The notes below the pieces were generated by a model, which was not told the origin of the DNA, ran no database searches, and saw only the letters and a list, made by a program, of their open reading frames with translations. Source: an uncultured Verrucomicrobiae bacterium (GTDB taxonomy: Bacteria > Verrucomicrobiota > Verrucomicrobiia > Limisphaerales > UBA1100). From it: 64,000 nt of DNA. The first letter of the stretch is position 1, and each line of letters opens with the position of its first letter. The position numbers were made by a program, and so were the translations under genes. This document shows, piece after piece, positions 1 to 9,114 of this stretch. The DNA lies in the NCBI GenBank assembly GCA_937775205.1, contig CALKBX010000010.1, forward strand, positions 62,001 through 126,000, written 5' to 3'.

Positions 1-1
1 A

Positions 2-887
2 AAGGAAGCGCTGCGCTGGATGACGTTGCCGGTCGCTCAAAAATCGGATGCGGAATTGATTCCAGCGATGCAGTTGGTGGCGCGGCAAGGCTACGCGGTG
101 GCCGCGCCGGCGTTGCTTGAGGCGGCGCGCAGTCGAAAGTCTGACACGGTGCGGGTTGCGGTGGTGCAAACGCTGGCGAAATTCCGCGAGGCAAAAGTGG
201 CGGGCGATTTGTTGGGGATGTGGCCAATGGCTTCAGCGCGCGTGCGTGCGGAGATTCTGGCAGCGGTGGTGACGCGCAGCGATCGCGTGGCAGCGTTGCT
301 TGCGTCGGTGGGAAAAGGTAGCGTGGCGAAGGGCGATATTCCGGCGGCAACGATCAATATTTTGCGCGGGCAAAAAGGTGCGAAACTGCGGGCGCGGGCG
401 GTGGCGATTTTTGGCGCGCCGACCAAGGCCAAAACCCGGGCGCAAGTGGTGAAGGAATTTTTGCCCGCGCTGGCGTTGAAAGGCGATGCGGCGAAGGGGA
501 AGGTAATATTCACGGGTCGCTGCGCGATCTGCCACAAGCACGGCAAGGAAGGCTTCGCGTTGGGGCCGGATTTGGTGACCATCAAAACCACCGGCCGCGA
601 AAAAATTCTGACCAACTTCATCGACCCCAACCGCGAAGTGCTCGCTAGCTTATGTGGCGTATAATATTTCCACCACCGGCGGCGAAGAAATCGTGGGCCT
701 GCTCGGCGAGGAAACCACCACGCACGTGCGCATCAAACTCCCGCTCGGCCAACAGCGCCTGTTGCCCCGCGCGCAAGTGAAAGCCATGCGCAGCGCCGGG
801 AAATCCATCATGCCCGAAGGCCTCGAAGCCGGCCTCACCAAACACCAAATGGCGGATTTGTTGGAATTTATTTCTACGGTGAAATAG
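2..887 (+). CDS. PVC-type heme-binding CxxCH protein, C-terminal part (5' cut by window, one frameshift)
   Basis: The gene enters from the left edge. The first part is alanine/valine-rich paired helices typical of HEAT repeats. A c-type heme motif CAICH follows near 523-537, then a tail of the kind that ends PVC membrane-bound dehydrogenase-like proteins (cytochrome domain ending in a L-x-D-L-L-E-F motif). The reading frame breaks near 645: the frame from position 2 stops at 662-664, while the continuation (start of A-Y-N-I-S-T-T) is in the next frame. Removing one T at 640-648 restores a single protein. The complete relative at 46548-50372 has the same HEAT-cytochrome end. Probable exported electron-transfer or sugar dehydrogenase protein; substrate unknown. 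The frameshift may be real or an assembly error. Confidence 0.75.
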
Positions 888-896
888 TTGCGCGAC

Positions 897-930
897 AAAA
901 AAACCACCGCGGCACGTTCGCCGCGATGGT
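897..930 (-). terminator. Rho-independent terminator for leftward transcription
   Basis: Read on the minus strand, positions 930-920 (ACCATCGCGGC) pair with 913-903 (GCCGCGGTGGT) to give an 11-bp stem with one G-U pair and a six-base loop. Seven T residues follow directly (903-897). The plus strand has no T-run after the stem, so the polarity is leftward. It ends whatever transcript crosses the chimeric pseudogene and the non-coding stretch before it. Confidence 0.8.
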
Positions 931-1141
931 ATGTGGAGGATCCAACCGCCCTCGCCTAATTAAGACTGGTCTAACAGAAAGCATTCCATTCAAAATCTGT
1001 GTTTTCCGGCGCACTTCAAAAGCAAGCCGGGCAGGGTTACTGGTTTACCGGTCGGTACTGGAAACCCTTTTTCCCGTTGAGGGCATTTCGTGTACAGGAC
1101 TTGCACGCTCTCGCCCCTGTGCGTTACTCCCTCAACCGATC
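931..1141 (-). other. Non-coding stretch with several inverted repeats, possible structured 3' UTR or RNA
   Basis: No convincing protein is encoded. On the minus strand I see a perfect 8-bp pairing (GTTGAGGG with CCCTCAAC, 1136-1129 with 1083-1076) enclosing an ACAGG/CCTGT pairing. Next comes a hairpin GGTTT..AAACC with inner TACCG/CGGTA (around 1035-1065), then ACAGA/TCTGT further on. The block sits between the stop of the sulfatase tail at 1142 and the strong terminator at 897-930. It was probably the original downstream region of the sulfatase now at 9115-10632. No known RNA family is recognised. Confidence 0.35.
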
Positions 1142-1358
1142 CTAAAGCTTCGGTGCTTTCCATTGTGGGATGCCGCCGTTTTTTATTTGTTGGTTGAACC
1201 ACACGTGGAAGGGGCGCGTCTTGGACATCGGCGCTTTCTCGTTGACCATCAACGGGCGCGCTTCTTGCCAAAACTTGTCGTAAGCCGCACGCATTTTTTT
1301 GACGACTTCGGGGTGCGCCTCGGCGATGTTAGTTTTTTGGCTGGGGTCTTTTTGCATA
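1142..1358. repeat. Direct repeat copy B: duplicated 3' end of the 9115-10632 sulfatase
   Basis: This 217-bp segment corresponds to 9115-9331 with a constant offset of 7,973 bp. Positions 1152-1358 match 9125-9331 with a single mismatch (1342 T, C in the other copy). The ten bases next to the stop codon have diverged, but the stop TAG is conserved. It encodes the last ~71 residues of the sulfatase, from the Met-Gln-Lys-Asp-Pro motif to the stop. Confidence 0.97.
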
Positions 1359-1743
1359 CCCGGCAAGTCCGGCACTTCATTCGCGCCAAACAAAAACCCC
1401 TTCGGATGCCGCTTGGCCATCGCTTGCACCGATTCATTGCCACCGGTTTTGGCGGCGAGCCCGTTACTTTTGCCGTTGTGAGTGGAAGCACGCTTCACCG
1501 GCTTGCCCGCCGGCAGCAAAATCGTCGTCGTCACCCCCATCGCCCGCTGATGCTTGAGCATTTTTTCATCCGTGCGCCCCGCGTAATTTGTGTGCTGATG
1601 GATATCAATAATGGGCTCAACCGCCTCCTCCGTATGCGCGCTTTGAAGCAATACACCGGTGGCCAGCGCAGCGGAAGTGGAGGCCAAAAACAATTATTAG
1701 CCCAGCAAGAACTTTGGCGTTGGTAATGCTCTGTTAAATTCAT
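1142..1743 (-). pseudogene. Chimeric pseudogene: amidohydrolase N-terminus fused in frame to a sulfatase C-terminus
   Basis: The 5' part (to about 1359) encodes an amidohydrolase_2-type start: a hydrophobic leader, then I-I-D-I-H-Q-H-T with the metal-binding HxH-type motif, and a beta strand ending T-T-T-I-L-L-P-A-G. After roughly 95 residues it switches, at an in-frame Met-Gln-Lys-Asp-Pro, to the last 71 residues of the sulfatase at 9115-10632. The family normally runs about 300 residues, so the catalytic barrel is mostly missing. The frame has a stop just before a TTG at 1693. A better leader (ATG at 1743, M-N-L-T-E-H-Y-Q-R-Q) lies in another frame, so the signal region is also broken. Non-functional as either enzyme. 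Confidence 0.88.
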
Positions 1744-1826
1744 TCGCAAACGCATAACCAATGAGCTGCCTATCGATTGTCTACTACATCAAGGGGGGAT
1801 CCCAAAAACGGTCAACCTAGATCCCG

Positions 1827-3236
1827 TTACCTAAGCTCCAAACGTGTGTAGGGACTGGAGATAAACGTCGGATAGGTGTTTCCTCGGCAAGTTATGACCT
1901 TTCGATGGTTACTGAATAGATCAATGCGTGAGGCCTTGGAATCGAGCTGGATTTCTACGGTCCACACGCCCTGGTCAGCATCGCGGGTCATTTCTTTAGT
2001 ATTTTGATCGGGAATGAGCTCCTTCAAGTACCGCGGGCTTCCGTCAGGAGCGCGGTTATTCATCCACCAGATGCGTCCGCTTTTTTCGCCGGAGTTGGGA
2101 GGGAAACGCACCGTTACCTTCAGCACATCCTTAATGATTTTTGTTTCCATCGCGGGAGGAGTCAGAAGTGGCTCGGCGACTTCATCCGGGAAAAAATGAC
2201 GAAGGAGGAATGCGGGTTTGTTTTGCTGATCACGTTCGATTTTAGGGTGCCCTTTTTTACCGTGGCCACTGTTTGCTCCGAGATACACTGGAATCGAAGG
2301 ATGATGGGCCCCGCCCCAGGCCATATCGTAGGCAACCATGTCGTGAGTGCCGGGGTGAAACAGCATCTCAACGTCACGAGCCCGGAGTGCCTTTAGATTT
2401 CGCGAAATAAAAACCTGATCAGAAATATTCCGAGCGAAGCCTTGTAGCTCTTTCCAGGTGTGACCGGCGTTGAGCGCACGTTGATTGAAATTGGGGCCGA
2501 AATGCCCACCGGAGAAACCCCGTTGCTGACCTCCTACATCGAGATGCTGATCCCATGCCTTCCGATCGCAGAGCCGGAGCGGCGAATCCCAGATGGGTGA
2601 CACGGTGGCATGGACCGCGGTCATCCGCTCGTCATGAATGATGGCCATGGATGGAGAGGCTCCATTTTTCGATCCACCGGTCACCGCGATATTGCCTTTT
2701 CCGAAGTGCTCCGTCTCGGCATAGGCTGCTGTGATGGCTCTCATCAACGTTGCTGGCCAGGCCCAGTACTGGATTTTGTAACGGGGATTCAGCGACTTCG
2801 AGAAGCGAGCTTCAGCCTCTCCACCCAAATCAACTTTGCCGTAGGATCCAGGCTCCTGCACAACGGTCATGACCAATCCAACCCCACCCTTGAGCAATTC
2901 GAGACTGACTCCTCTGGGTCTTGTTTCACGCTCCAGGTTCCTCGGTGAATTCCCACCGGTGAGGTGAAAACCACGTGCTTTGCCGTTCACAGGTACCACC
3001 ATGCGAACTGGCAATCGGTAATCCTGCCCCGGCCATATTTCTCCAACATTGATGGTAATTAGTTTTTGTCGGGTAGCGATGTTGGGCCCTTTGACCGTTC
3101 GCCAATCCTGAAGGACTTTGATTTCGAGCGTGGCCGGATCGCGCATCGCATCCATGTCGAACACCTCCAAAGCTTGTGCGGGTGTCGACAAGACTTGAAA
3201 AAACCCGAGGAGATAGAGGGGGATCAGTTGTTTCAT
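1827..3236 (-). CDS. PhoPQ-activated pathogenicity-related family hydrolase, secreted
   Basis: 469 residues with a Sec signal (residues 1-22, ending TPAQA). The alpha/beta-hydrolase fold is indicated by the nucleophile elbow G-G-S-K-N-G (Ser189), the G-x-S-K-x-G variant I associate with PhoPQ_related proteins. Candidate acid and base are Asp299 (HPGTHD) and His324 (NSGHGKKGHP). A C-terminal beta-rich domain (about 365-469) follows. The true substrate of the family is unknown; an exported esterase or peptidase-like role is inferred. It is on the same strand as the ThuA, CE6 and sulfatase genes upstream, with a 71-bp gap to the ThuA gene, so it is probably co-transcribed. Confidence 0.75.
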   Translation of the reverse strand: MKQLIPLYLLGFFQVLSTPAQALEVFDMDAMRDPATLEIKVLQDWRTVKGPNIATRQKLITINVGEIWPGQDYRLPVRMVVPVNGKARGFHLTGGNSPRNLERETRPRGVSLELLKGGVGLVMTVVQEPGSYGKVDLGGEAEARFSKSLNPRYKIQYWAWPATLMRAITAAYAETEHFGKGNIAVTGGSKNGASPSMAIIHDERMTAVHATVSPIWDSPLRLCDRKAWDQHLDVGGQQRGFSGGHFGPNFNQRALNAGHTWKELQGFARNISDQVFISRNLKALRARDVEMLFHPGTHDMVAYDMAWGGAHHPSIPVYLGANSGHGKKGHPKIERDQQNKPAFLLRHFFPDEVAEPLLTPPAMETKIIKDVLKVTVRFPPNSGEKSGRIWWMNNRAPDGSPRYLKELIPDQNTKEMTRDADQGVWTVEIQLDSKASRIDLFSNHRKVITCRGNTYPTFISSPYTRLELR

Positions 3237-3307
3237 CGTTTTATCAAAAGTTTGAAATCATTTCGTCGGCTCTGAATGGGTGAAGTGATTCATTCGATTA
3301 CGTTTAT

Positions 3308-4267
3308 TTATTTTTCTTTTTTGCGATTTTTGTAATCCATCATGGCGTCAGTCGTGCCGACAAGGCCCTTGTTGTTGGTGATGCCGTGGAACACGAGAGG
3401 CATAAACGGTGCCGGATCTTCCTTCAAAGTCCAGGCGATCCCGCGCAACAAGAGCAGTCGATACATTGGATCGTAAAAGGTGTAAGTGTAGTGTCCGGTT
3501 GTGGTGCCGAAGACTCTTCCCTTGCCAGAAGTAAACGTCCAAAAAGCGTGGCTGCGCACGTCCTTACTCTTCAAGATATCAGCGAACGATGCGCTATCCT
3601 TGGTGGTTTTGGAACTAATGGCCCCGATGACCTCGACATTGTCGCGCGCGAGCAAATTCCAATAGGACTCGTCGTTCAACCGGACAGATTTCGGCAACCC
3701 GGAAAATATTGGATGCTCCGTATTTAAATACAATGGATGATCATGAGAAAACTTGCTCCACTGCGACGTTTTATTGCCCTTCCAGGAACATCCGATGCAA
3801 CTGGCCAGTTTCTTCGCCCGTTCTACCGGACGGATGATACAGGACTCGTGAATTGAAACGACGCTGCCTCCTCCATCAACAAAGTCCTGAAACATAGCCA
3901 ACTGCTCATCTGTGAGGTTCGGTAGATGCAGGTATTGGATCAAGAGATCGGCTCGATCGAATTGAGCCTTGGTCGGAAACTGAAAAGCCTCGTCCACCGT
4001 CACCCGCGGAATCGTTTTTAGCATGGGGACAAACAAATCCTTGATACGGATGTAGTCATGCTCACCGCCCTTGTGATCCTCAGGCCCGGAGAGCCAGAGA
4101 ACCCGAATGTTCCGGCTCAGTTTGGCATCTCCCCAATCTCCGGTGAGTTTCATTATTGCCGCCTTGGCAATCGGCTCGTTGGGATGCGGGGCTATGTTTT
4201 TCGCACTATCAGCGGCGGCCAGCAGGCCGACGGAACCTATTAGGGCAATCAGGAGCAGTTGTTTCAT
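3308..4267 (-). CDS. ThuA domain protein, exported
   Basis: 319 residues: signal peptide about 1-18, then a ThuA (trehalose-utilisation, class-I glutamine-amidotransferase-like) domain about 50-285. Visible hallmarks are V-L-W-L-S-G-P-E-D-H-K-G-G-E-H-D-Y near the start, G-G-G-S-V-V-S-I-H-E-S in the middle and T-T-G-H-Y-T-Y near the end. The biochemical role of ThuA is not settled; in PVC genomes it travels with sugar oxidoreductases and heme proteins. The start codon lies 5 bp beyond a duplicated sulfatase 3' end (4273-4330), so on the minus strand the ATG follows a relict sulfatase stop by only a few bases, suggesting past translational coupling to a sulfatase. Confidence 0.85.
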   Translation of the reverse strand: MKQLLLIALIGSVGLLAAADSAKNIAPHPNEPIAKAAIMKLTGDWGDAKLSRNIRVLWLSGPEDHKGGEHDYIRIKDLFVPMLKTIPRVTVDEAFQFPTKAQFDRADLLIQYLHLPNLTDEQLAMFQDFVDGGGSVVSIHESCIIRPVERAKKLASCIGCSWKGNKTSQWSKFSHDHPLYLNTEHPIFSGLPKSVRLNDESYWNLLARDNVEVIGAISSKTTKDSASFADILKSKDVRSHAFWTFTSGKGRVFGTTTGHYTYTFYDPMYRLLLLRGIAWTLKEDPAPFMPLVFHGITNNKGLVGTTDAMMDYKNRKKEK

Positions 4268-4272
4268 AAAGC

Positions 4273-4330
4273 ATTAATCCAGTTTTTCTTTCTCATAATC
4301 ACTGGGCAACACCCAGCCAGTGCGGATCTT
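4273..4330. repeat. Direct repeat copy B: duplicated 3' end of the 7416-8972 sulfatase
   Basis: 58 bp identical to 7415-7472 except one base (4327 T against 7469 C). It encodes, on the minus strand, the last residues of the sulfatase ([16 protein letters not shown]) and its TAA stop. It sits between the CE6 gene and the ThuA gene with no sulfatase attached. Confidence 0.97.
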
Positions 4331-4363
4331 ATGATCATAGGTTATGTAACTGGAATGATCTAT

Positions 4364-7300
4364 TCATTTTCCCCCATGAGGTTCGATTGCCACCTCACAA
4401 AAGGTCAAGGTGGCGAGGCCATTAGTGCCGAGAAGAAGTCGGTCCTGACTCCAGTCGCGTTCCCTGAGATAGGTGATATTTGTCGCAGCGGTCGGTGCCT
4501 TCAGCTTAAGGATGATAAAGTTGCCGGACACTTTTCCAGATGTTATTTCCCCCGGTTTGTTGTCGAGGTAAAACTCTCGAATCAAGGAGTCGTTCCAAAC
4601 TACCGGTTGGTCAAATTCGAGAGCTATCTCATCTTTCGCGGGACTTGTGAAATTCGCTTGGAGCAGGTCTGGAGGGGAGATAGAGCTTTTTTGGGCGACG
4701 CCGTAGAGGTCGCGCTCGATCATGGGCTGAAGCAACCGGGCAAACTCGCCCCAACCTTCGAGTGGAAAGTGACAACCGCCAGCTGGTTTGATTCCCAAGG
4801 TGGACTGGATGCTCATGTTAGAAAACAGCTTCGGCAGGGTGCGCTGGGCTTCACGGAGTCGGTCGCCCGACCCTTCCCGGCCACCCATCGCACAGGCATT
4901 CGGCCAGATTTGAAATATGTAGTAGTGATTGATATTGGGCATGTCCTGCTTCCATGCGGCGGACATCTCGACAAAGAAATCCTGATACGTCTCCCAGCCG
5001 TAACCGCCGGTAGGACCGGCCGCGCCCTGGTCGTTCTCGCCCTGGTGCCAGATGACCGCACGAATCCCGTGGGTTAACCGGGCCTGTTGCAGGCGCCATA
5101 GCATTCGGCCGTACATAGTCGTTAAGTCGGAGCGGTCAGCAGGCGCTGGCAGATGTTCGTCGATGCGGGACCCCCCAACCGCGGTCTGAATGATACAGAC
5201 GGGAACCTGTCGGCTTTTCACCAGTCGTTTCGCCAGTTCCATACCCCACCATCCAAGGTGCGCCTCGTGTTCCTGAGCTTTCTTTTTCCAGACGGGTGAA
5301 CACCACAGATTCGGGCGACCGACTCCGGACGCTTCGGCTTTAGTTATTCGTTTTTTCACCCAGGCGGCGCCATCCCCACGGCCGGTCGGCCCGCCGTAGC
5401 TGCGAATCCATTCGCTGGTCTCTCGAGGCGATTCCTCCCGCGTGTCAGTGGCCAAGGCATTCGATTGGCCATCGATCAAGTAAGCATCGCCACAGACCAA
5501 GTTGCCGGCACGATCGAGAACTTGCTCCTTGCCTCCTGTCACCGAGCCGAACTCGACGCGGTATTTGAACAAGCCCGGCTTAAGCTTCACCGCGAAGGCA
5601 TAACTTTGGTCGTTGCCCGGGCTCTGCGTTGCCTTCTTGTACAATTTCTCCTCGGTGTAGACGCGGAGGAAAACTTTATCCGCCGGTTGGTCGAGGGCGC
5701 CGTTGTAATGGAGAGTACCTTCGTTGCCTTCGTTGCGGGCATAAAACTGGCCTTCCTGAGGTTTTTCTTCCTTGGCGGGGGGGCGCTCAACCCAAGCATC
5801 CTTGGCTGGCTCCTTGATCCGGATTTTCACCGAAGCTTCCACTGGTTCCCCCCCGTTGTCCATAATGGCCGTGACACGGATCGCGCCTGTGTACTGAGAG
5901 CGGCGCAGGATCAACCAATCGGGCGTGACTTGCTTGATGACGGCACCGCCTGATATAAGCCAACGGGTACGCAACTCTCCGGCACCTGCGGACTTCATCG
6001 CATCGAGGTTATCGATCCGGGGCATAACCTCTATAGAGTCTCTACCATTCCATGACTTGGGCACCTCGAGAGCGAATTGAGGTTCGGGGATGGTGTCCTT
6101 GATAGTGACGGGAACCTTCATGGTCTTGACCCCGCTCGGGTAGATCGCCTTGAAGCGTAGTGACCACTCCTCGTCACCCTTCACCCGCCCAGCATCAACA
6201 GTGTAAGAAAAGCGATCACTGGACACGACAGATTCCTTGTCGCCTCGTTGAATAATCCAGTAGACCTTTTCGGATCCGCCTGCCTTGGCTTTGAGCGTTA
6301 TGCTACGCCCCTCTTCCAAAACGACCCTTTGCGGGGAAACCGTCAGTTCCGCACCGGGTTGGGCCAGCGTTCCGACAAGGGACTGGTTAGCCTTCTGGTT
6401 CTCATAGGAGAGTTTCACCCAGTCTGCCGATCGTTCGACTTTCGAGATGCGCACTTCGTCGATCGCGCCCACGAAATCATATCTGTTGTACCAGCCCCCC
6501 AGCCACATCCTGGCCGGTGTGCGAATATTGAGCGCGCTGCCTATTTTATTTGAGCCGTCGAGCCTTCCGTTCATATAGAGGCGTGACTCCCCTTCACGAA
6601 AGGTTTGCGCAACATGCACCCACTCGGACATCGGCAGGCGACTCTCGCTCTTGACGTTACCGTTCGAGAAATAGCAGTCCACACGGACTTGCGGAGGGCT
6701 CTTTACGCTCATGACCGCCTTGCCCTGGCCCTGCTCGTTTCCCCAGCCAACGGCCCTTCCGTTTGTCTTTTCCGCCTTGAGCCAGACGGAAGTCGTGAAA
6801 GGTCCAAGGCCGGTCGGCAGGCTGGTGATCCGCTCGCCGCAAGCGATGCCTTTGCCCGTGTCGAAGCGGCGGGCAAGACCGACTGCTCCGGGGCATGGTT
6901 CGGTTCCCTGATTGACGGGAGTGAGGTTGCCGGTTTCGTCCTTGAGTTCCTCACCCAAGTGCATCGCGACCGCATAGCCGTTCGAGTCGTTGAATACGGC
7001 ATTCCCATTCGAGCCACTGATGGCGCCCGCCTTGCCCCAATGGAGCTTTATTTCCTGGCGCTCGTTGCCTCGGATGACCGGGATGCGTACCCAGATGCTC
7101 GCCTCACCTTTGTCTGCATCCCAATGATCGACTTGGAAAGCCAGCGGTTTGCCTTTCGATGAAAACCGAATGTCCGAACCGTTTCCACCGGCCTGTTTAA
7201 AGTCAAAAGTGTCACTGTTCAATCTGACGAGTACTGGAAAGTTTTCTTCCCGGGCGGAGGCAGGCAAATTAGCGCCGTTAGAGGTCGTTAGTAGGATCAG

Positions 7301-7411
7301 TGTTCCCTTGTGCTTCCAGTCTGCATACTGGGCCAAGGCAGTGTTCATCGCACCCCAAGGAAGAATCAGGGCGTATAATGGAAGGAGTAAACTGAACAAG
7401 CTTCTTTTCAT
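4364..7411 (-). CDS. LamG domain plus SASA-type (CE6) carbohydrate acetylesterase, exported
   Basis: About 1,015 residues from the ATG at 7411. I chose it because it opens a clear signal peptide (M-K-R-S-L-F-S-L-L-L) and lies 4 bp after the upstream sulfatase stop. After the signal come a DUF2341-like region (about 35-130), a LamG/concanavalin-like domain (about 150-345), two Ig-like segments (about 350-530), and a C-terminal SGNH/SASA esterase (about 625-910). Catalytic blocks are visible: D-G-Q-S-N (Ser), T-A-V-G-G-S, W-H-Q-G-E-N-D, and C-H-F-P-L-E-G-W (His). It likely removes acetyl groups from polysaccharide side chains or sialic acid outside the cell. It is flanked on both sides by copies of a 58-bp sulfatase tail, as if inserted. 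Confidence 0.82.
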   Translation of the reverse strand: MKRSLFSLLLPLYALILPWGAMNTALAQYADWKHKGTLILLTTSNGANLPASAREENFPVLVRLNSDTFDFKQAGGNGSDIRFSSKGKPLAFQVDHWDADKGEASIWVRIPVIRGNERQEIKLHWGKAGAISGSNGNAVFNDSNGYAVAMHLGEELKDETGNLTPVNQGTEPCPGAVGLARRFDTGKGIACGERITSLPTGLGPFTTSVWLKAEKTNGRAVGWGNEQGQGKAVMSVKSPPQVRVDCYFSNGNVKSESRLPMSEWVHVAQTFREGESRLYMNGRLDGSNKIGSALNIRTPARMWLGGWYNRYDFVGAIDEVRISKVERSADWVKLSYENQKANQSLVGTLAQPGAELTVSPQRVVLEEGRSITLKAKAGGSEKVYWIIQRGDKESVVSSDRFSYTVDAGRVKGDEEWSLRFKAIYPSGVKTMKVPVTIKDTIPEPQFALEVPKSWNGRDSIEVMPRIDNLDAMKSAGAGELRTRWLISGGAVIKQVTPDWLILRRSQYTGAIRVTAIMDNGGEPVEASVKIRIKEPAKDAWVERPPAKEEKPQEGQFYARNEGNEGTLHYNGALDQPADKVFLRVYTEEKLYKKATQSPGNDQSYAFAVKLKPGLFKYRVEFGSVTGGKEQVLDRAGNLVCGDAYLIDGQSNALATDTREESPRETSEWIRSYGGPTGRGDGAAWVKKRITKAEASGVGRPNLWCSPVWKKKAQEHEAHLGWWGMELAKRLVKSRQVPVCIIQTAVGGSRIDEHLPAPADRSDLTTMYGRMLWRLQQARLTHGIRAVIWHQGENDQGAAGPTGGYGWETYQDFFVEMSAAWKQDMPNINHYYIFQIWPNACAMGGREGSGDRLREAQRTLPKLFSNMSIQSTLGIKPAGGCHFPLEGWGEFARLLQPMIERDLYGVAQKSSISPPDLLQANFTSPAKDEIALEFDQPVVWNDSLIREFYLDNKPGEITSGKVSGNFIILKLKAPTAATNITYLRERDWSQDRLLLGTNGLATLTFCEVAIEPHGGK

Positions 7412-7414
7412 TAG

Positions 7415-7472
7415 ATTAATCCAGTTTTTCTTTCTCATAATCACTGGGCAACACCCAGCCAGTGCGGACCTT
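7415..7472. repeat. Direct repeat copy A: native 3' end of the 7416-8972 sulfatase
   Basis: This is the copy still attached to the intact sulfatase. It matches 4273-4330 at 57 of 58 positions. The two copies bracket a 3,142-bp unit that carries only the CE6 esterase gene. Confidence 0.97.
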
Positions 7473-8972
7473 TTGGCCGCGGTGGAATTTTTCGTAAAAA
7501 TTGTTCCACGTCTCGCTGGCAAATCCGTATTGATCAAACACCGCGCCTCGACCAAACATGCGTGGATCGCCCTGCTCTTTTAATTCGTTGAAGAGCTGCG
7601 TCTTGAGTGCGGCCTTGAGCTTAGCCTGCGCCTTGGATTGGGCCAAATCTTTCACGCAATCGCGGTTCGCCTTTACGTTGAACAATTCCTCAGTCGAGCG
7701 TTTACCAAAGTTCATCTGCCAAAACTTGTAATCGCCCGCGCGGCGTTGATTAAGCAGCAGCGTCTTGATGGGGCTGGCGTCACAGTTAAGGTAGCCCGTC
7801 TCCGGATTGCCGCCGGGCCAGCGCTCGGGCTCGAAATTGTGCAGGTACAAATGGTCCCCCTTGCGAATACCACGAATGGGGTAGCCACCGTTATTCGGTC
7901 GCCCCACATCGTGGCGTTCCTTGCCGAGCAGGACGTGATCGCGCGAGGCAATCACCTGACCTGATTTATTCGAGGCAAAAATATCAAACAAACTCTGGCC
8001 GCTCATCGGCTGCATAATCGGCGCAACTTTCTTCACGCCGGCTGCCTCAAGAAAGGTCGGTGCCAAATCAGTAAAATTCACGAAATCATCAACCTTTCGA
8101 TTGCTTCCCTTTATGCCTTTTGGCCACCGGATCGCGAGCGGGATGTGGTTCGAATAATCGTAGGCCTGCCCTTTGCAGCGCGGGAAGGGCATGCCGTGAT
8201 CGCTGGTGGCGACGATCAATGTGTTATCCAACTGACCGGCCTTTTCCAAGTGCGTGAGAATACGGCCGAGATGCGTGTCGTAATGTTCCACCTCGATCGA
8301 GTAATCAAGCATGTCACCGCGGGTCTCGGCGTTGTCCGGCCAGAAGGCTGGCACGTGGTCAATATCGCTAAGCTTCTTACCCATACGCAGGCCAACACCT
8401 TTCTCGTAAGCCCGATGCGGCTCGGTGGTGCCATACCAAAAACACCACGGCTCACCTTTCGGAGCAGCGTTAAGAAAGGCGGCAAAGTTGCCCGAGTAAT
8501 CGTTATTGGAAATGGCCCGTGCCGGCGGTTTTGCTTTCTTGGCAGACCAGGCCTTGCCGGTGATATTGCGTCTCTTCCCGTTGACGTCATTGGCCACTCC
8601 CGGTCCCCAGCCTTTTCCAGTGTAACCGGTGGTGTAGCCATTGGCCGCCAGTACCTCCACGTAACTGCCAAACTTGGCTGGGAACACGTTCTGATGATTG
8701 GCCGCCGACTCCAGTTGCCATGAGTAACGGCCGGTAAGAATGATTGCTCGCGAAGGCGCACACTTGGCATTGGGCGTGTAAGCTCGAGTGAAGAGAATGC
8801 CCTCCCGCGCTACGCGATCAAATGCCGGCGTTTTCACCCATTTACAGCCGTAGGCACTGGCATGCCCAAAGCCCCAGTCATCGGCAATGGCAAAGAGGAT
8901 ATTGGGTCGTTGTGATGCCGCCTGTAGCGAGAACACAAAAACACAGAAGAGACCAATCAAGTTACGTTTCAT
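7416..8972 (-). CDS. Sulfatase, CAPSR type (heparan N-sulfatase-like)
   Basis: 518 residues with a signal peptide (about 1-19). The formylglycine signature C-A-P-S-R has Cys71 as the residue to be oxidised by a formylglycine-generating enzyme, which is not in this window. Metal ligands Asp31-Asp32 (A-D-D) and the S-D-H-G-M motif are present. Long insertions and the G-W-G-P-G segment recall N-sulfoglucosamine sulfohydrolase relatives. It would hydrolyse sulfate esters or sulfamates on glycans in the periplasm. Its stop is 4 bp from the CE6 start, so the two are translationally close. Its last 54 bases are duplicated at 4273-4330. Confidence 0.88.
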   Translation of the reverse strand: MKRNLIGLFCVFVFSLQAASQRPNILFAIADDWGFGHASAYGCKWVKTPAFDRVAREGILFTRAYTPNAKCAPSRAIILTGRYSWQLESAANHQNVFPAKFGSYVEVLAANGYTTGYTGKGWGPGVANDVNGKRRNITGKAWSAKKAKPPARAISNNDYSGNFAAFLNAAPKGEPWCFWYGTTEPHRAYEKGVGLRMGKKLSDIDHVPAFWPDNAETRGDMLDYSIEVEHYDTHLGRILTHLEKAGQLDNTLIVATSDHGMPFPRCKGQAYDYSNHIPLAIRWPKGIKGSNRKVDDFVNFTDLAPTFLEAAGVKKVAPIMQPMSGQSLFDIFASNKSGQVIASRDHVLLGKERHDVGRPNNGGYPIRGIRKGDHLYLHNFEPERWPGGNPETGYLNCDASPIKTLLLNQRRAGDYKFWQMNFGKRSTEELFNVKANRDCVKDLAQSKAQAKLKAALKTQLFNELKEQGDPRMFGRGAVFDQYGFASETWNNFYEKFHRGQKVRTGWVLPSDYEKEKLD

Positions 8973-9114
8973 AAAGCGTTAGAGGCATTCTGCTTAAGTT
9001 AAAAATTCAGGAAATACATGAATTACTATGTCCACTGAGAAATGAGCAATCATACGATTAGACTTCGACGCCAAACACCAACAAAAGAGTCGTGGAGCGC
9101 ATACCCAGCAACCT

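Noticed and set aside
935..949. Minus-strand GCGGTTGGATCCTCC resembles the 3' end of 16S rRNA
   Set aside because: Only about 15 bases match and two are missing; the preceding conserved 16S helix text is absent, so chance similarity.
915..980. Shared CGCCTAATTA near 952 and 24921 as a repeat element
   Set aside because: Only ten bases, flanks differ; expected by chance in 64 kb.
926..1726. A 266-codon plus-strand open frame
   Set aside because: It lies antisense to the amidohydrolase-sulfatase chimera and its 5' part crosses hairpin-rich non-coding DNA; no family resemblance.
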